From Imhoffiella fuscus (GTDB lineage: Bacteria > Pseudomonadota > Gammaproteobacteria > Chromatiales > Chromatiaceae), in contig NZ_JBHUHX010000061.1 in assembly GCF_042682685.1 (NCBI RefSeq), positions 1 through 64,000 on the forward strand: 64,000 bases of DNA. Direction: 5' to 3'. The notes below the pieces were generated by a model. It saw nothing but the letters and a program-made list of their open reading frames with translations. It ran no database searches and was not told the origin of the DNA. Both the position numbers and the translations under genes were made by a program. Of this stretch, positions 34,838-43,770 are shown one piece after another (within the stretch, counting starts at the first letter, position 1; each line of letters starts with the position of its first letter).

Positions 34838-35988
34838 GGATGATCCTCTGCTGAGATCTCGATCAGGTCGCGAACGCGCTCGGCCTTGCGTTTGGCGGTC
34901 TCGATGTCGGGATCTAGAACCGTCACATGGCCCATCTTGCGAAAGGGTGCGCTGGTCGCCTTGCCGTATAGGTGCAAACACACGCCCGGGATGGCCAATG
35001 CCTCGGCCATGCCCTTGATGACGGGGCGCCCACGACGACCGGGCGCGCCCAGCAGATTGATCATAGCCGCCGGAGAGAGTTGGTCCGTCACCCCGAGAGG
35101 CAGACCCACGACGGCACGCAGATGCTGCTCGAACTGATCGGTGACGTTGGCCTCGATGGTGTGATGGCCGGAATTGTGGGTCCGAGGAGCGACCTCGTTG
35201 ACCAGAAGTTCGCCCGCCTCGGTGAGGAACAGCTCGACACCGAAGATGCCCACGCCGTCGAGCATCTCGACCGTCCGCACGGCGAGATCGACTGCGGCCT
35301 CGGCGACCGAGGTGGGGATATTGGCGGGGGCCAGCAGCAGATCGAGCACGTTCTCGCCGGAGCGGAAACACATCTCGACCACCGGATAGCAGCGGCACTC
35401 TCCGTCCCGCGCGCGGGCGACGACCACGGCCAGCTCCTTCGTGGCAGGCACGAAACGCTCCAGCAGCGAGGGCACGGGCAGATGGGCGTCATAGTCCTCG
35501 GGCGCCTTCATGATGGAGACGCCCCGTCCATCGTAGCCGCCACGGCGCGCCTTCTGGACCAGGGGATAACCGAACGCCGCGAATGCCTCGGGGCTCGGCT
35601 CCGAAATCTCGACGAAAGGCGCAGTTGGAATGCCGGCGGCGGCGAACGCCTGCTTCTGAGTCAGCTTGTCCTGAATCAGCGCCAGCACCCGTGGGGAGGG
35701 ATGGAATCGGTGACCCTCCTGTTCGAGTTGGGCGAGGGTCTCGGTATCGATGTCCTCGATGTCGAAGGTGATGACATCGCAAATTTCGGCCAGCTCGCGC
35801 AGCTTCGACGGGTCGTGATAGTCGCCGAGGATCTGGTGGCCGGCAACCTGGCTGGCCGGCGAACCGGGCGTCGGATCCAGCACCACGCAGGTGCAACCCA
35901 GGCGCTTGGCGGCCTTGGCCATCATGCGGCCGAGCTGACCGCCACCGATGATGCCGATACGGGCTAGAGGTAAAGGGAATACGTCCAT
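34834..35988 (-). CDS. purK: N5-carboxyaminoimidazole ribonucleotide synthase
   Basis: A 384-residue ATP-grasp enzyme that makes N5-CAIR from AIR, bicarbonate and ATP. IGIIGGGQLGRMMAKAA (11-27) is the N-terminal nucleotide/AIR region. VQKARRGGYDGRGV carries the ATP-grasp lysines, and GIFGVELFLTEAGELLVNEVAPRTHNSGH (metal-binding Glu/Asn region) is complete. It is the promoter-proximal gene of purKE, the reverse of the E. coli order purE-purK. No purine riboswitch or PurR-like operator was recognised upstream. Confidence 0.96.
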   Translation of the reverse strand: MDVFPLPLARIGIIGGGQLGRMMAKAAKRLGCTCVVLDPTPGSPASQVAGHQILGDYHDPSKLRELAEICDVITFDIEDIDTETLAQLEQEGHRFHPSPRVLALIQDKLTQKQAFAAAGIPTAPFVEISEPSPEAFAAFGYPLVQKARRGGYDGRGVSIMKAPEDYDAHLPVPSLLERFVPATKELAVVVARARDGECRCYPVVEMCFRSGENVLDLLLAPANIPTSVAEAAVDLAVRTVEMLDGVGIFGVELFLTEAGELLVNEVAPRTHNSGHHTIEANVTDQFEQHLRAVVGLPLGVTDQLSPAAMINLLGAPGRRGRPVIKGMAEALAIPGVCLHLYGKATSAPFRKMGHVTVLDPDIETAKRKAERVRDLIEISAEDHP

Positions 35989-36304
35989 GGCGCAATCATC
36001 TGCGTTATGAAGAAAATTGGAAAGCCCCGATGCCGAACGAAGCCATTGGATAAGGGTCCCGACCTGATGGGTCCGGATCGCCCTGGTGGAAAACGGGTGC
36101 GTTCCAGCCGGAGGTCGTTCCGGCGTGGCATGGCGCGGACGAAGAATCGCGAGGATCCTGCTGCTCCAAACGAGATCTCGGACGATTGGAGGCCGAGACG
36201 TCGCGATCGGCGAGCCCTGGTGGCGCGATCGAGTCGCGACCGGGCAGCCGCGAAGCCGTGGAGGCGCGCTGACTGCCGGGCCTACTTTAGCACTCTATGC
36301 AGGG
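35989..36304. other. Intergenic region of 316 bp, no gene recognised
   Basis: Separates purK from the antitoxin-like gene, both on the minus strand, so it should hold the purKE promoter. The sequence is GC-rich with scattered short palindromes (for example CGATCGAGTCGCGACCG near 36223) but no T-rich terminator, tRNA or repeat array. Plus-strand frames here are Arg-rich and look spurious. Confidence 0.4.
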
Positions 36305-36787
36305 TTATTCCTGCCGGATTGAGCGATCGGCGTGGTCGTTACCGTAATCGGACCTGGAGCCGGTCAGATCCCAGGCGAAGGTGCAGTCGAGATGGGACAA
36401 CACCGAGATCATGCCGCTCTCGCCGTCCTCGACCATGAGGGCGACCGGAGAGCGGCGCCCGAAACGCGTGTTTCCACGCTTGACCCACAGACTCCGCATC
36501 TCGGGATTGCGCGGGAAATAGGTGAGTAGCGCATCCTCGATCCGTGCGAGATAGGCGACCCGGCGATTCACACGAGGATCGTCCGGAAAGGGCTCCGCGT
36601 CGCGGAAGCGGCCCAGGTGTCGCGTCTTGATCGATTGGGGCAACTGCAGAATGGAGGCGACGTCGCTCGCCGACAGTCCCCAGCCGTCGAGCAGATCCAT
36701 GATGCGCCGGGTCAACAGCCGGCGCTCGTCGAGCGTGTGTTCGGTCGAGCATTCCACCAGACAGGACTCCCGCGCCGAGGGCGCCAT
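36305..36787 (-). CDS. MbcA/ParS/Xre-type antitoxin-family protein, no toxin partner
   Basis: A protein of 160 residues. The N-terminal part (about 20-75) looks like a divergent helix-turn-helix (LSASDVASILQLP). The C-terminal part carries the DUF2384 pattern: NPEMRSLWVKRGNTRFGRRSPVALM followed by GMISVLSHLD. Such proteins are usually antitoxins of RES-domain or MbcT NAD-degrading toxins. No RES toxin gene is present on either side: downstream is purK and upstream is spoT, 53 bp away. The ATG at 36787 is used; a TTG at 36835 would add 16 residues without similarity. It may be a solitary regulator; the function is unproven. Confidence 0.65.
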   Translation of the reverse strand: MAPSARESCLVECSTEHTLDERRLLTRRIMDLLDGWGLSASDVASILQLPQSIKTRHLGRFRDAEPFPDDPRVNRRVAYLARIEDALLTYFPRNPEMRSLWVKRGNTRFGRRSPVALMVEDGESGMISVLSHLDCTFAWDLTGSRSDYGNDHADRSIRQE

Positions 36788-36839
36788 GGGTTTCGCGTAT
36801 CCGGTTGAGGTGGCGCCTGCGGACGCGGGTTGCAACCGA

Positions 36840-39074
36840 TCAGGATCGGGTGACGCGAGTGATACGGGTAACCAGCGGAACCAATTTCAGTCGGCGCATG
36901 ATACGCGCGAGATGATCGCGACTATTGACCAGAAGCTGGAATTCAAGGTCCGTGGTCATGCCATCCTTCTCGCGCGACAGGACGTTCTCGATGTTGGAAC
37001 CCAGCTCGGCGATGGCTCCGGCCACGACGGCCAGCGCACCGCGCCGATTGCCGATCTCGACGCGGATCTTGGTGGAGAACTCGCCCTCGGGATCGCTCGC
37101 CCATTCGACCTCTAGCAGCTTGTCCTTCTTGTCTTCGAGACTGCCGAGGTTCCGACACTCGGTGCGATGCACCACGATGCCCCGGCCAGGGCTGAAGAGC
37201 GCGGTGATGTCGTCTCCGGGTATGGGGCGGCAGCAGCGGGCAAAGCTGACCACCATGCCCTCGGTGCCTCGGATCGCCAGGCTGTGCGGATGCGCGTCCT
37301 TGCTCGGGGCCGACTCGCCGACCGGTTCCTCGCCCTCCGCCCCGACCAGATGCCGAGCCACGAGCGCGGCCAGACGGTTGCCAAGCCCGATGTCTCCAAA
37401 GAGCTCATCGACATCCTTGAGATTGGCATCCCGCAGATAGTCGGCAAGACGAACGGGGTCGATCCGATCCATGTCGCCGTTGTAAAGGACGAGTTCGGCG
37501 TTCAGCAAACGGCGGCCGAAGGCGCGCGCCTCACGCAGTTTGATGTTCTTGAGATAGCCTCGGATGCTGACCCTGGCCTTGGCCGTCACCACGAAATTGA
37601 GCCAGCCCGGATTGGGGCGCGCCCCGGGGGCGGGGATGATCTCGACGGTCTGGCCGTTGCGTAACGTGGTGTTCAGCGGAGCCATGCGCCGGTCGATGCG
37701 CGCCGCCACGCAGCTGTTGCCGACGTCCGAGTGGATGGCATAGGCGAAATCGACCACCGTCGCACCGCGCTTGAGCGAGAGGATACGGCCCTTGGGAGTG
37801 AAGACGTAGACCTCGCCCGGAAAGAGATCGACCTTGACGTGTTCCAGAAATTCGAGCGAGTTGCCCGCCTCGCGCTGCATCTCCAACAGATTCTGCAGCC
37901 AGTCCGCCGCCAGGGTGGCGGGGTTGGAGGCGGTCTGTCCTCCGCTCTTGTACATCCAGTGCGCGGCGATCCCGGACTCGGCGACCCGCTGCATGTCCTC
38001 GGTGCGGATCTGGATCTCGATCTGGATCCCCTGCGGTCCGACCAATGCCGTATGCAGCGACTGATATCCGTTGGCCTTGGGGATGGCGATGTAGTCCTTA
38101 AAGCGCCCAGGCACCGGCTTGTAGAGGTTGTGCACCAGCCCTAGCACCCTGTAGCAGGTATCGACCCGATCCACCGTGACCCGGAAGGCGAAGACATCGC
38201 GCAGCTCGGAGAAGCTGCGCGACTTGTCGCGCATCTTGCGGTAGATGCCGTAGAGATGCTTGCGCCGACCCTCGACCTCGCCATGGATGTCCTCTTGGAG
38301 CAGCGTGCGCTTGAGCGTCGTCTCGACAATCTCGACCATCTCCAGACGCGATCCGTGCGTCTTCTGCACCGCGCGCTGGATGACGCGCCGACGCCACGGC
38401 CAGTAGTGGGCGAAGGCCAGCTCCTCCAGCTCGACCCGAATCCAATTGATGCCGAGCCGGTTGGCGATGGGGGCGAAGATATCGAGGGTCTCGCGCGAGA
38501 TACGCCGGCATGCCTCGGGGCTCATGGCGTCGATGGTGCGCATGTTGTGCAGCCGATCGGCGAGCTTGATGAGGATGACCCGAATATCGCGGGTCATCGC
38601 CAGCAACATCTTCTGCAGGCTGGCCGCCTGGGCCTCCGCCCGCGACTTGAAGTCGATCTGGGTGAGCTTGCTCACCCCGTCGACAAGCTCGGCGACGTCC
38701 TCACCGAAGGTGGACGCGACCTGCTCCTTGGGGATCTGGGTATCCTCGATGACGTCATGCAGCAGGGCCGCGATCAGACATTTGTAGTCCATGCGCATCT
38801 CGGCCAGGATGCGCGCGACCGCGAGCGGGTGATAGATATAGGGCTCGCCGGACTTGCGCTTCTGGCCCTCATGGGCCTCGGCGCCGAACAGATAGGCCCG
38901 ATAGCATTCGGCAACCTGCTCGGGGGGCAGATAGCCTTCGAGGTAGGCGCAGAGATCGCTGACCAGATAGCGTCCCTCGCCGAGCGATTCTGGCCCCGCG
39001 CTCCTGGCCACGGGCTCCGCCGAGTCGGGCCGAGGCTCGACCTCCAAGGGCGAGGGAATCGCGGCCGTCGACAT
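36840..39074 (-). CDS. spoT: Bifunctional (p)ppGpp synthetase/hydrolase SpoT
   Basis: A 744-residue RSH enzyme that makes and degrades the stringent alarmone in the cytoplasm. An intact HD hydrolase is seen (YHPLAVARILAEM...LIAALLHDVIEDT, HNMRTI). The synthetase domain has the SpoT-type RFKDYIAIPKANGYQSLHT, not the RelA-only acidic variant. A TGS domain (VYVFTPKGRILSLKRGATVVDFAYAIH region, about 395-420) and a C-terminal ACT domain follow. The conserved order yicC-gmk-rpoZ-spoT is kept. An AGGGGTAG ribosome-binding site precedes the ATG. Confidence 0.96.
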   Translation of the reverse strand: MSTAAIPSPLEVEPRPDSAEPVARSAGPESLGEGRYLVSDLCAYLEGYLPPEQVAECYRAYLFGAEAHEGQKRKSGEPYIYHPLAVARILAEMRMDYKCLIAALLHDVIEDTQIPKEQVASTFGEDVAELVDGVSKLTQIDFKSRAEAQAASLQKMLLAMTRDIRVILIKLADRLHNMRTIDAMSPEACRRISRETLDIFAPIANRLGINWIRVELEELAFAHYWPWRRRVIQRAVQKTHGSRLEMVEIVETTLKRTLLQEDIHGEVEGRRKHLYGIYRKMRDKSRSFSELRDVFAFRVTVDRVDTCYRVLGLVHNLYKPVPGRFKDYIAIPKANGYQSLHTALVGPQGIQIEIQIRTEDMQRVAESGIAAHWMYKSGGQTASNPATLAADWLQNLLEMQREAGNSLEFLEHVKVDLFPGEVYVFTPKGRILSLKRGATVVDFAYAIHSDVGNSCVAARIDRRMAPLNTTLRNGQTVEIIPAPGARPNPGWLNFVVTAKARVSIRGYLKNIKLREARAFGRRLLNAELVLYNGDMDRIDPVRLADYLRDANLKDVDELFGDIGLGNRLAALVARHLVGAEGEEPVGESAPSKDAHPHSLAIRGTEGMVVSFARCCRPIPGDDITALFSPGRGIVVHRTECRNLGSLEDKKDKLLEVEWASDPEGEFSTKIRVEIGNRRGALAVVAGAIAELGSNIENVLSREKDGMTTDLEFQLLVNSRDHLARIMRRLKLVPLVTRITRVTRS

Positions 39075-39180
39075 CTGAAGCTACCCCTTCGGTCCTGAAC
39101 TCAAGGACGCACGCCCAAGGGCGCGCACCCCGATCCGAACGCCCGTTGCGGAACGCTCGGCCATGGTGCCCGAAATCGCA

Positions 39181-39483
39181 TCAACCCTGCGCATCTCGCG
39201 GGGCCTCGGACTCGCCCGCATCGGTGGACAGCTCCTCGGCCAGCGCTTGCTCCAAGGCCGCCGCAGTCTCGTCCATCTCACGCTGGGCCTCTTGAACCAT
39301 AGCGTTGCTGATGTTGCCCGCAGCGATCTCGCGCAAGGCCATCACGGTCGGCTTGTCGTTCTCCCAGGGCAGGGTCGACTCGACGCCATTGGCCAGTTGG
39401 CGGGCGCGCTTGGTCGCCAGCAAAACCAGATTGAATCGGTTATCCACATGGTTGAGGCAATCCTCGACCGTAATTCTCGCCAT
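39181..39483 (-). CDS. rpoZ: RNA polymerase omega subunit
   Basis: A 100-residue small subunit that helps assemble RNA polymerase and forms part of a ppGpp site. The family start MARITVEDCLNHVDNRFNLV and the helix LLATKRARQLANG (about 22-34) are clear. The tail after residue 60 is acidic and variable, as usual. It lies between gmk and spoT, the common proteobacterial arrangement linking polymerase and stringent response. Confidence 0.95.
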   Translation of the reverse strand: MARITVEDCLNHVDNRFNLVLLATKRARQLANGVESTLPWENDKPTVMALREIAAGNISNAMVQEAQREMDETAAALEQALAEELSTDAGESEAPRDAQG

Positions 39484-39673
39484 TCTCGTTTCCTCGGTTG
39501 AAATTCAGTGCGGAGCGGTTTCACGCTGATGATCATCCCCGCGAGCCAGCCACGTCCAGCGTGGATCGACAGGCTGTTCGGATTCCTATTTTCGATCCCG
39601 TCAATCCCGTTCCGTTCGATGTCTCGGCTCGGCATCCCCTCGTCTTCGGGAATCCGCCGAACCGGATGTCAGG

Positions 39674-39745
39674 CGACTGCCGGAGCGACGCGAAAGGCAG
39701 GCATCGAGACGCGTCAGGTGGCCTGAACGCGGACAGAAATCGCCT
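39674..39745 (-). repeat. Dispersed repeat copy A, starting inside the gmk stop codon
   Basis: Read on the minus strand from the final A of the gmk stop codon, this 72-nt stretch aligns without gaps at roughly 70 percent identity to 49914-49843, after the dut stop. The first 14 nt (AGGCGATTTCTGTC) are identical and the inner blocks TCTCG, GCCTT and CAGTC are shared. See copy B. Confidence 0.6.
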
Positions 39746-40356
39746 CAATCCAGTGGATCCAGCAGCGACTTCAGCCGCGACCTCTGGCGTCCCAGACGCA
39801 GTCGCTCGGCCATGGCGATCGACGCGATCGCATCGAGCGCGGTCTCGAAGCGATCGTTGACGACCAGATAATCGTACTCCGCGTAATGGAGCATCTCATC
39901 GCGCGCCTGACGCATGCGCCGCGCGATCACCTCGTCGGCATCGGTACCCCGACCGCGCAGACGGCGCTCCAACTCCTCGACCGAAGGCGGCAGCACGAAG
40001 ACGCTGACCGCCTCCGAAAAACGCTCCCGAACCTGGCGCGCGCCCTGCCAATCGATCTCCAGAACCAGATCCCTGCCCCGGTCGAGGCAGTCGCGCACGT
40101 CCAGCTCGCGCGTCCCATACAGATTGCCGAACACCTCGGCATACTCAAGGAAGGCGCCCTCGGCGATCTCGCGACGAAAGCGCTCCCGATCCAAAAAATG
40201 ATAGTGAACCCCATCGCGCTCGCCGGAACGCGCCGCCCGCGTGGTGCAGGAAACGGACAGGGCCAGTGCCTGGTCGCGATCAAGCAACGCCTTGACCAGG
40301 CTGGTCTTGCCGGCACCCGAGGGTGCCGACACGATAAAGAGAATACCTTGGGCCAT
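39745..40356 (-). CDS. gmk: Guanylate kinase
   Basis: A 203-residue enzyme phosphorylating GMP to GDP. P-loop SAPSGAGKTSLVKAL lies near residues 9-23. GMP-binding residues are in SCTTRAARSGERDGVHYHF, with AEVFGNLYGT and LEIDWQGARQVR following. The ATG at 40356 (MAQGILFIV) matches the E. coli start; a GTG at 40377 would add seven residues. It lies downstream of yicC and upstream of rpoZ. The stop codon coincides with the start of a dispersed repeat. Confidence 0.96.
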   Translation of the reverse strand: MAQGILFIVSAPSGAGKTSLVKALLDRDQALALSVSCTTRAARSGERDGVHYHFLDRERFRREIAEGAFLEYAEVFGNLYGTRELDVRDCLDRGRDLVLEIDWQGARQVRERFSEAVSVFVLPPSVEELERRLRGRGTDADEVIARRMRQARDEMLHYAEYDYLVVNDRFETALDAIASIAMAERLRLGRQRSRLKSLLDPLD

Positions 40357-40379
40357 CGCCGTCTCGTCTTTCGCCACGC

Positions 40380-41246
40380 TTATTCCAGGTTCTGGACCTG
40401 TTCGCGCATCTGCTCGATCAGGACCTTCATTTCGACCGCCTCGCGGGTGACCGCGACATCGGCCGATTTGGAACCGAGCGTATTGGCCTCGCGGTTGAGC
40501 TCCTGCATCAGGAAATCAAGACGTCGTCCGACCGGTTCCTTGCGCGTCAGCACATCGCGAACCTCGGCTACATGGGCCTCCAGCCGGTCCATCTCCTCAT
40601 CGACATCGAGCTTGGCCGCGATGAGCGCGATCTCCTGCTCCAGACGGATCGGATCCAGCTCGGCCCGCAGCTCGCTCAGACGCTCGGCCAGACGGTTCCG
40701 GACCGAGGCGAGCACCTCGGGCATCTGGGCTCGAACCCGCCGAACCGATTCCTCCAGCCGCTCGCAGCGGTCGCGGAGCAGCTGCTCCAGCCGGGCGCCC
40801 TCGCGCTCGCGCGTGTCGAGCAGGGTCGCGATCGCCTCGTCCAGGAGTTCCATCGCCGCCGAGGTCAGACTGTCCAGGTCCGCCTCCTGCTCCTGGATAA
40901 CGCCCGGCCAACGCAGCACCTCGAACGGCGAAGGCTCGGCACCGCGCCCGATCATGACGCCAACCTCGTGCCCCGCCTTCAGCAATTGCTCGACGAACGG
41001 CATGTTGATCCGAAGCGCCCCGACAGCCCCGGACGCCGGGGCGTAACGCAGCGAGCAATCCACCTTGCCGCGTTGCAGACTAGCCCCGAGACGGGTGCGA
41101 ACCGCAACGTCCAACGCGCGCAGCTCCTCGGGCAAACGGATGTGGGGCTCGAGATACCGGTGGTTGACAGTACGGATTTCCCAGGTCAATTCACCGAAGT
41201 CGCCAGTACGGGACTCGCGGGCGAAGGCCGTCATGCTCTTGATCAT
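40380..41246 (-). CDS. yicC: YicC family endoribonuclease-type protein
   Basis: A 288-residue member of the YicC family. It begins MIKSMTAFARESRTGDFGEL, with the conserved block INMPFVEQLL near 110 and the terminal region VGRRLDFLMQELNREANTLGSKS (about 240-262) that marks the family. YicC proteins have been described as endoribonucleases acting in small-RNA turnover; the family was long annotated only as stress-induced. Translation is set at ATG 41246, giving the usual length of 287-290 residues. It is followed by gmk and diverges from a Ser/Thr kinase gene. Confidence 0.9.
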   Translation of the reverse strand: MIKSMTAFARESRTGDFGELTWEIRTVNHRYLEPHIRLPEELRALDVAVRTRLGASLQRGKVDCSLRYAPASGAVGALRINMPFVEQLLKAGHEVGVMIGRGAEPSPFEVLRWPGVIQEQEADLDSLTSAAMELLDEAIATLLDTREREGARLEQLLRDRCERLEESVRRVRAQMPEVLASVRNRLAERLSELRAELDPIRLEQEIALIAAKLDVDEEMDRLEAHVAEVRDVLTRKEPVGRRLDFLMQELNREANTLGSKSADVAVTREAVEMKVLIEQMREQVQNLE

Positions 41247-41378
41247 GTCGAGGGGTATCTCTTCGGGTCGATGAGGGGGCGAATGCACAATGCAGCAGAA
41301 AGACCGTATAGGATCGGTCTATTATACCGGCTGAATCAAGTCAACGTCCGACCGAAACCGGAACTGCATCCGCATATC

Positions 41379-42317
41379 ATGGCAGCCGCACGAGAAACAT
41401 TGCCCTCCGGCACCCAGGTCGGGACTTACCGGATGGTCAAGCCGATCGCCAAGGGTGGCTTCAGCCTCATCTATCTGGCCACGGACGAGGACAACGGCGA
41501 CGAGGTGGTGATCAAGGAGTACATGCCGAAGAAGATCGCCCGCCGCGATCCGGATCTGCGCATCGTGCCCATCAGCCCCGACTATACCGAAAACCTGCAC
41601 CATGGGCGGAAGCTGTTTTTCCAGGAAGTCAAGGCCCTGGCCTCGCTGAAGCACCCGAACATCGTGCGCGTTCTGGCCTTTCTGCTCGCCAACGACACCG
41701 GCTATCTGGTGATGCCCAACGAGCGCGGCCGCAATCTCGGCACCTACCTGCACGAGCGTAAAGGCGGTCTCAGCACCACCTTTCTCCTCGACGTCTTCGT
41801 GCCCATCCTGGACGCCCTCGCCCTGCTGCACCGACGCTCCATGCTGCACCTGGACGTCAAGCCGGGCAACATCCATCTGCGCCACGGCAATCAGCCCCTG
41901 CTGCTGGACCTCGGCGCCGTGCATCCGCTCAACCGAGGGCGCTCGCGCGGCGGGCAGGTCATCACCGCCGGTTATTCGCCGGTCGAGCAATATTTCAGGG
42001 CTGGCCAGGTCGGACCCTGGACCGACGTCTACGCAGTCGGCGCCAGCATGCGGACCTGCATGGAGGGACGTACCCCGCAGCCGGCCCCGGAGCGCCAGAA
42101 GGAGGACAAAGTGGTCCCCGCCAAGGAGGCGTTGAAGGATCGCTACCCCAGTTTTCTGTTGGAGGCCGTCGACTGGTCCCTATCCATGGACGCGGCTCAG
42201 CGTCCTCAGGATGCCGCAGAGCTGCTCGCGGTCCTGGCCCCGCATCTCGACGACCCCCAACTCAGCCGCATGACGGAGCTGAGTTCCGAGCTCAGCGGCG
42301 ACAGCCGTCAAACCTGA
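41379..42317 (+). CDS. Hanks-type serine/threonine protein kinase, soluble
   Basis: A 312-residue protein consisting almost entirely of a kinase domain. The Gly-loop is IAKGGFSLIYLA (first Gly replaced by Ala). The ATP-anchoring Lys is K46 (VVIKEYMP). The catalytic loop HLDVKPGNIH holds D159 and K161, with Leu in place of the HRD arginine. The metal Asp is D177 in LLDLGAV, and GYSPVEQY is the APE-equivalent. There is no transmembrane segment and no sensor domain, so it is cytoplasmic and probably active but of non-RD type. In many beta- and gammaproteobacteria a PP2C phosphatase and a kinase stand together between yicC and rph; here only the kinase is present. Targets are unknown. rph follows after 48 bp. 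Confidence 0.88.
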   Translation: MAAARETLPSGTQVGTYRMVKPIAKGGFSLIYLATDEDNGDEVVIKEYMPKKIARRDPDLRIVPISPDYTENLHHGRKLFFQEVKALASLKHPNIVRVLAFLLANDTGYLVMPNERGRNLGTYLHERKGGLSTTFLLDVFVPILDALALLHRRSMLHLDVKPGNIHLRHGNQPLLLDLGAVHPLNRGRSRGGQVITAGYSPVEQYFRAGQVGPWTDVYAVGASMRTCMEGRTPQPAPERQKEDKVVPAKEALKDRYPSFLLEAVDWSLSMDAAQRPQDAAELLAVLAPHLDDPQLSRMTELSSELSGDSRQT

Positions 42318-42365
42318 CGCATCTCCCTCACAAACCACAGACCCCCAACAGGAGACACACGCCTC

Positions 42366-43088
42366 ATGAGACCCTCTCAACGCCGCCCCGACCAGTTGCG
42401 ACCGCTCCGCTTCACCCGTGGCTTCACCCGCCACGCCGAGGGCTCGGTCCTGGTCGAGTTCGGCGACACCCGGGTGCTCTGCACCGCCAGCATCGAGGCG
42501 CGGGTTCCGCCCTTCCTGAAGGGACGAGGCAAGGGTTGGATCACCGCCGAGTACGGGATGCTGCCGCGCGCGACCGGCGAGCGCACCCCGCGCGAGGCGG
42601 CCAGGGGCAAGCAGGGCGGACGCACGCTGGAGATCCAGCGTCTCATCGGCCGCGCGCTGCGCGCCGCCGTGGACCTCAACGCGCTCGGCGAACGTACCAT
42701 CACACTCGACTGCGACGTGCTCCAGGCCGACGGCGGTACCCGCACCGCCTCCATCACGGGCGCCTGGGTCGCGCTGCGCGATGCCATCGACCAGCTGCGC
42801 GCCAAGGGCGAGCTCGCGGCCGATCCCATCCAGGCCCAGATCGCCGCCGTCTCGGTCGGCATCTTCGAGGGCACGCCCGTGCTGGATCTGGACTATGCCG
42901 AGGACAGCTCGGCCGAGACCGACATGAATCTGGTCATGGACGGGGAGGGGCGATTCATCGAGGTCCAGGGTACCGCCGAGGGCCAGCCCTTCAGCCGCGC
43001 CGAACTGGACGCGCTGCTCGAGATCGGCGCCGCCGGCATCCGCGAGATCCAGGCGGCACAGCTGGCCGCACTGGGTCTCGCGTCCTGA
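42366..43088 (+). CDS. rph: Ribonuclease PH
   Basis: A 240-residue phosphorolytic 3' exoribonuclease that trims tRNA precursors, working as a hexamer. It starts MRPSQRRPDQLRPLRFTRGF. The phosphate/RNA-binding blocks EYGMLPRATGERTPREAARGKQ (about 58-79, read in two parts) and LDCDVLQADGGTRTASITGA are complete, and the C-terminal EVQGTAEGQPFSRAELDALL is family-typical. The length equals full-length RNase PH of about 238-240 residues, unlike the frameshifted version in E. coli K-12. It heads rph-rdgB-yggS. Confidence 0.96.
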   Translation: MRPSQRRPDQLRPLRFTRGFTRHAEGSVLVEFGDTRVLCTASIEARVPPFLKGRGKGWITAEYGMLPRATGERTPREAARGKQGGRTLEIQRLIGRALRAAVDLNALGERTITLDCDVLQADGGTRTASITGAWVALRDAIDQLRAKGELAADPIQAQIAAVSVGIFEGTPVLDLDYAEDSSAETDMNLVMDGEGRFIEVQGTAEGQPFSRAELDALLEIGAAGIREIQAAQLAALGLAS

Positions 43089-43115
43089 TCCAGGCCGCCA
43101 GCGAGGAGTGAGCGA

Positions 43116-43739
43116 ATGAGCCAATCCCATCGGGACGAAACCATCGTCCTGGCCAGCAACAACGTCGGCAAGGTCCGCGAGATCGGTCAGCTGCTGGCCG
43201 GGGCGCGCATCCGCATCCAGCCCCAGGGCGAGTACGGGGTCCCCGAGGTCGATGAGACCGGACTCACCTTCGTCGAGAACGCCATCCTCAAGGCACGCAA
43301 CGCCGCGCGTCACAGCGGCCTGCCGGCCATCGCGGACGATTCCGGGATCGAGGTGGACGCACTCAAGGGCGCGCCTGGGATCTATTCGGCACGCTATGCC
43401 GGGGCAGGCGCATCGGACGCAGAGAATCTCCAAAAACTCTTGACGGACCTCAAAGGCCGTCCCGAGCAGGAACGCAGCGCGCGCTTCCAGTGTCTGCTGG
43501 TCTATCTCCGGCATGCCGAGGACCCGACCCCCATCATCTGCCAGGGCACCTGGGAGGGCCGCATCCTCACCGCGCCACGGGGCGAGAACGGGTTCGGCTA
43601 CGACCCCGTCTTCTTCGTCCCGACTCACGGCTGCAGCTCCGCCGAGCTGGATCCGGAGACCAAGAACCGGCTCAGCCATCGCGGCCAGGCGCTGCGTGCG
43701 CTGCAACGGATCCTGGAAGGCACATCGACAGACGATTGA
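43116..43739 (+). CDS. rdgB: Non-canonical purine NTP pyrophosphatase (dITP/XTP)
   Basis: A 207-residue Ham1/RdgB house-cleaning enzyme that hydrolyses dITP and XTP to monophosphates. IVLASNNVGKVREIGQLL forms the N-terminal substrate loop. DDSGIEVDAL carries the catalytic acidic residue, GAPGIYSARYAG follows, and GFGYDPVFFVP with ELDPETKNRLSHRGQAL closes the domain. It lies 27 bp after rph and 31 bp before yggS, in the conserved order. Confidence 0.95.
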   Translation: MSQSHRDETIVLASNNVGKVREIGQLLAGARIRIQPQGEYGVPEVDETGLTFVENAILKARNAARHSGLPAIADDSGIEVDALKGAPGIYSARYAGAGASDAENLQKLLTDLKGRPEQERSARFQCLLVYLRHAEDPTPIICQGTWEGRILTAPRGENGFGYDPVFFVPTHGCSSAELDPETKNRLSHRGQALRALQRILEGTSTDD

Positions 43740-43770
43740 AGCAAGACAGCGAACCGACAACCGACATCCA

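Noticed and set aside
35989..36304. Purine riboswitch upstream of purK
   Set aside because: No conserved loop or pairing pattern of the purine aptamer could be found.
40572..41378. Possible N-terminal extension of the Ser/Thr kinase, antisense to yicC
   Set aside because: No similarity to sensor domains; the kinase starts normally at MAAARETL and yicC occupies the other strand.
42180..43760. 526-codon open frame antisense to rph and rdgB
   Set aside because: Shadow of two well-conserved genes; no protein features.
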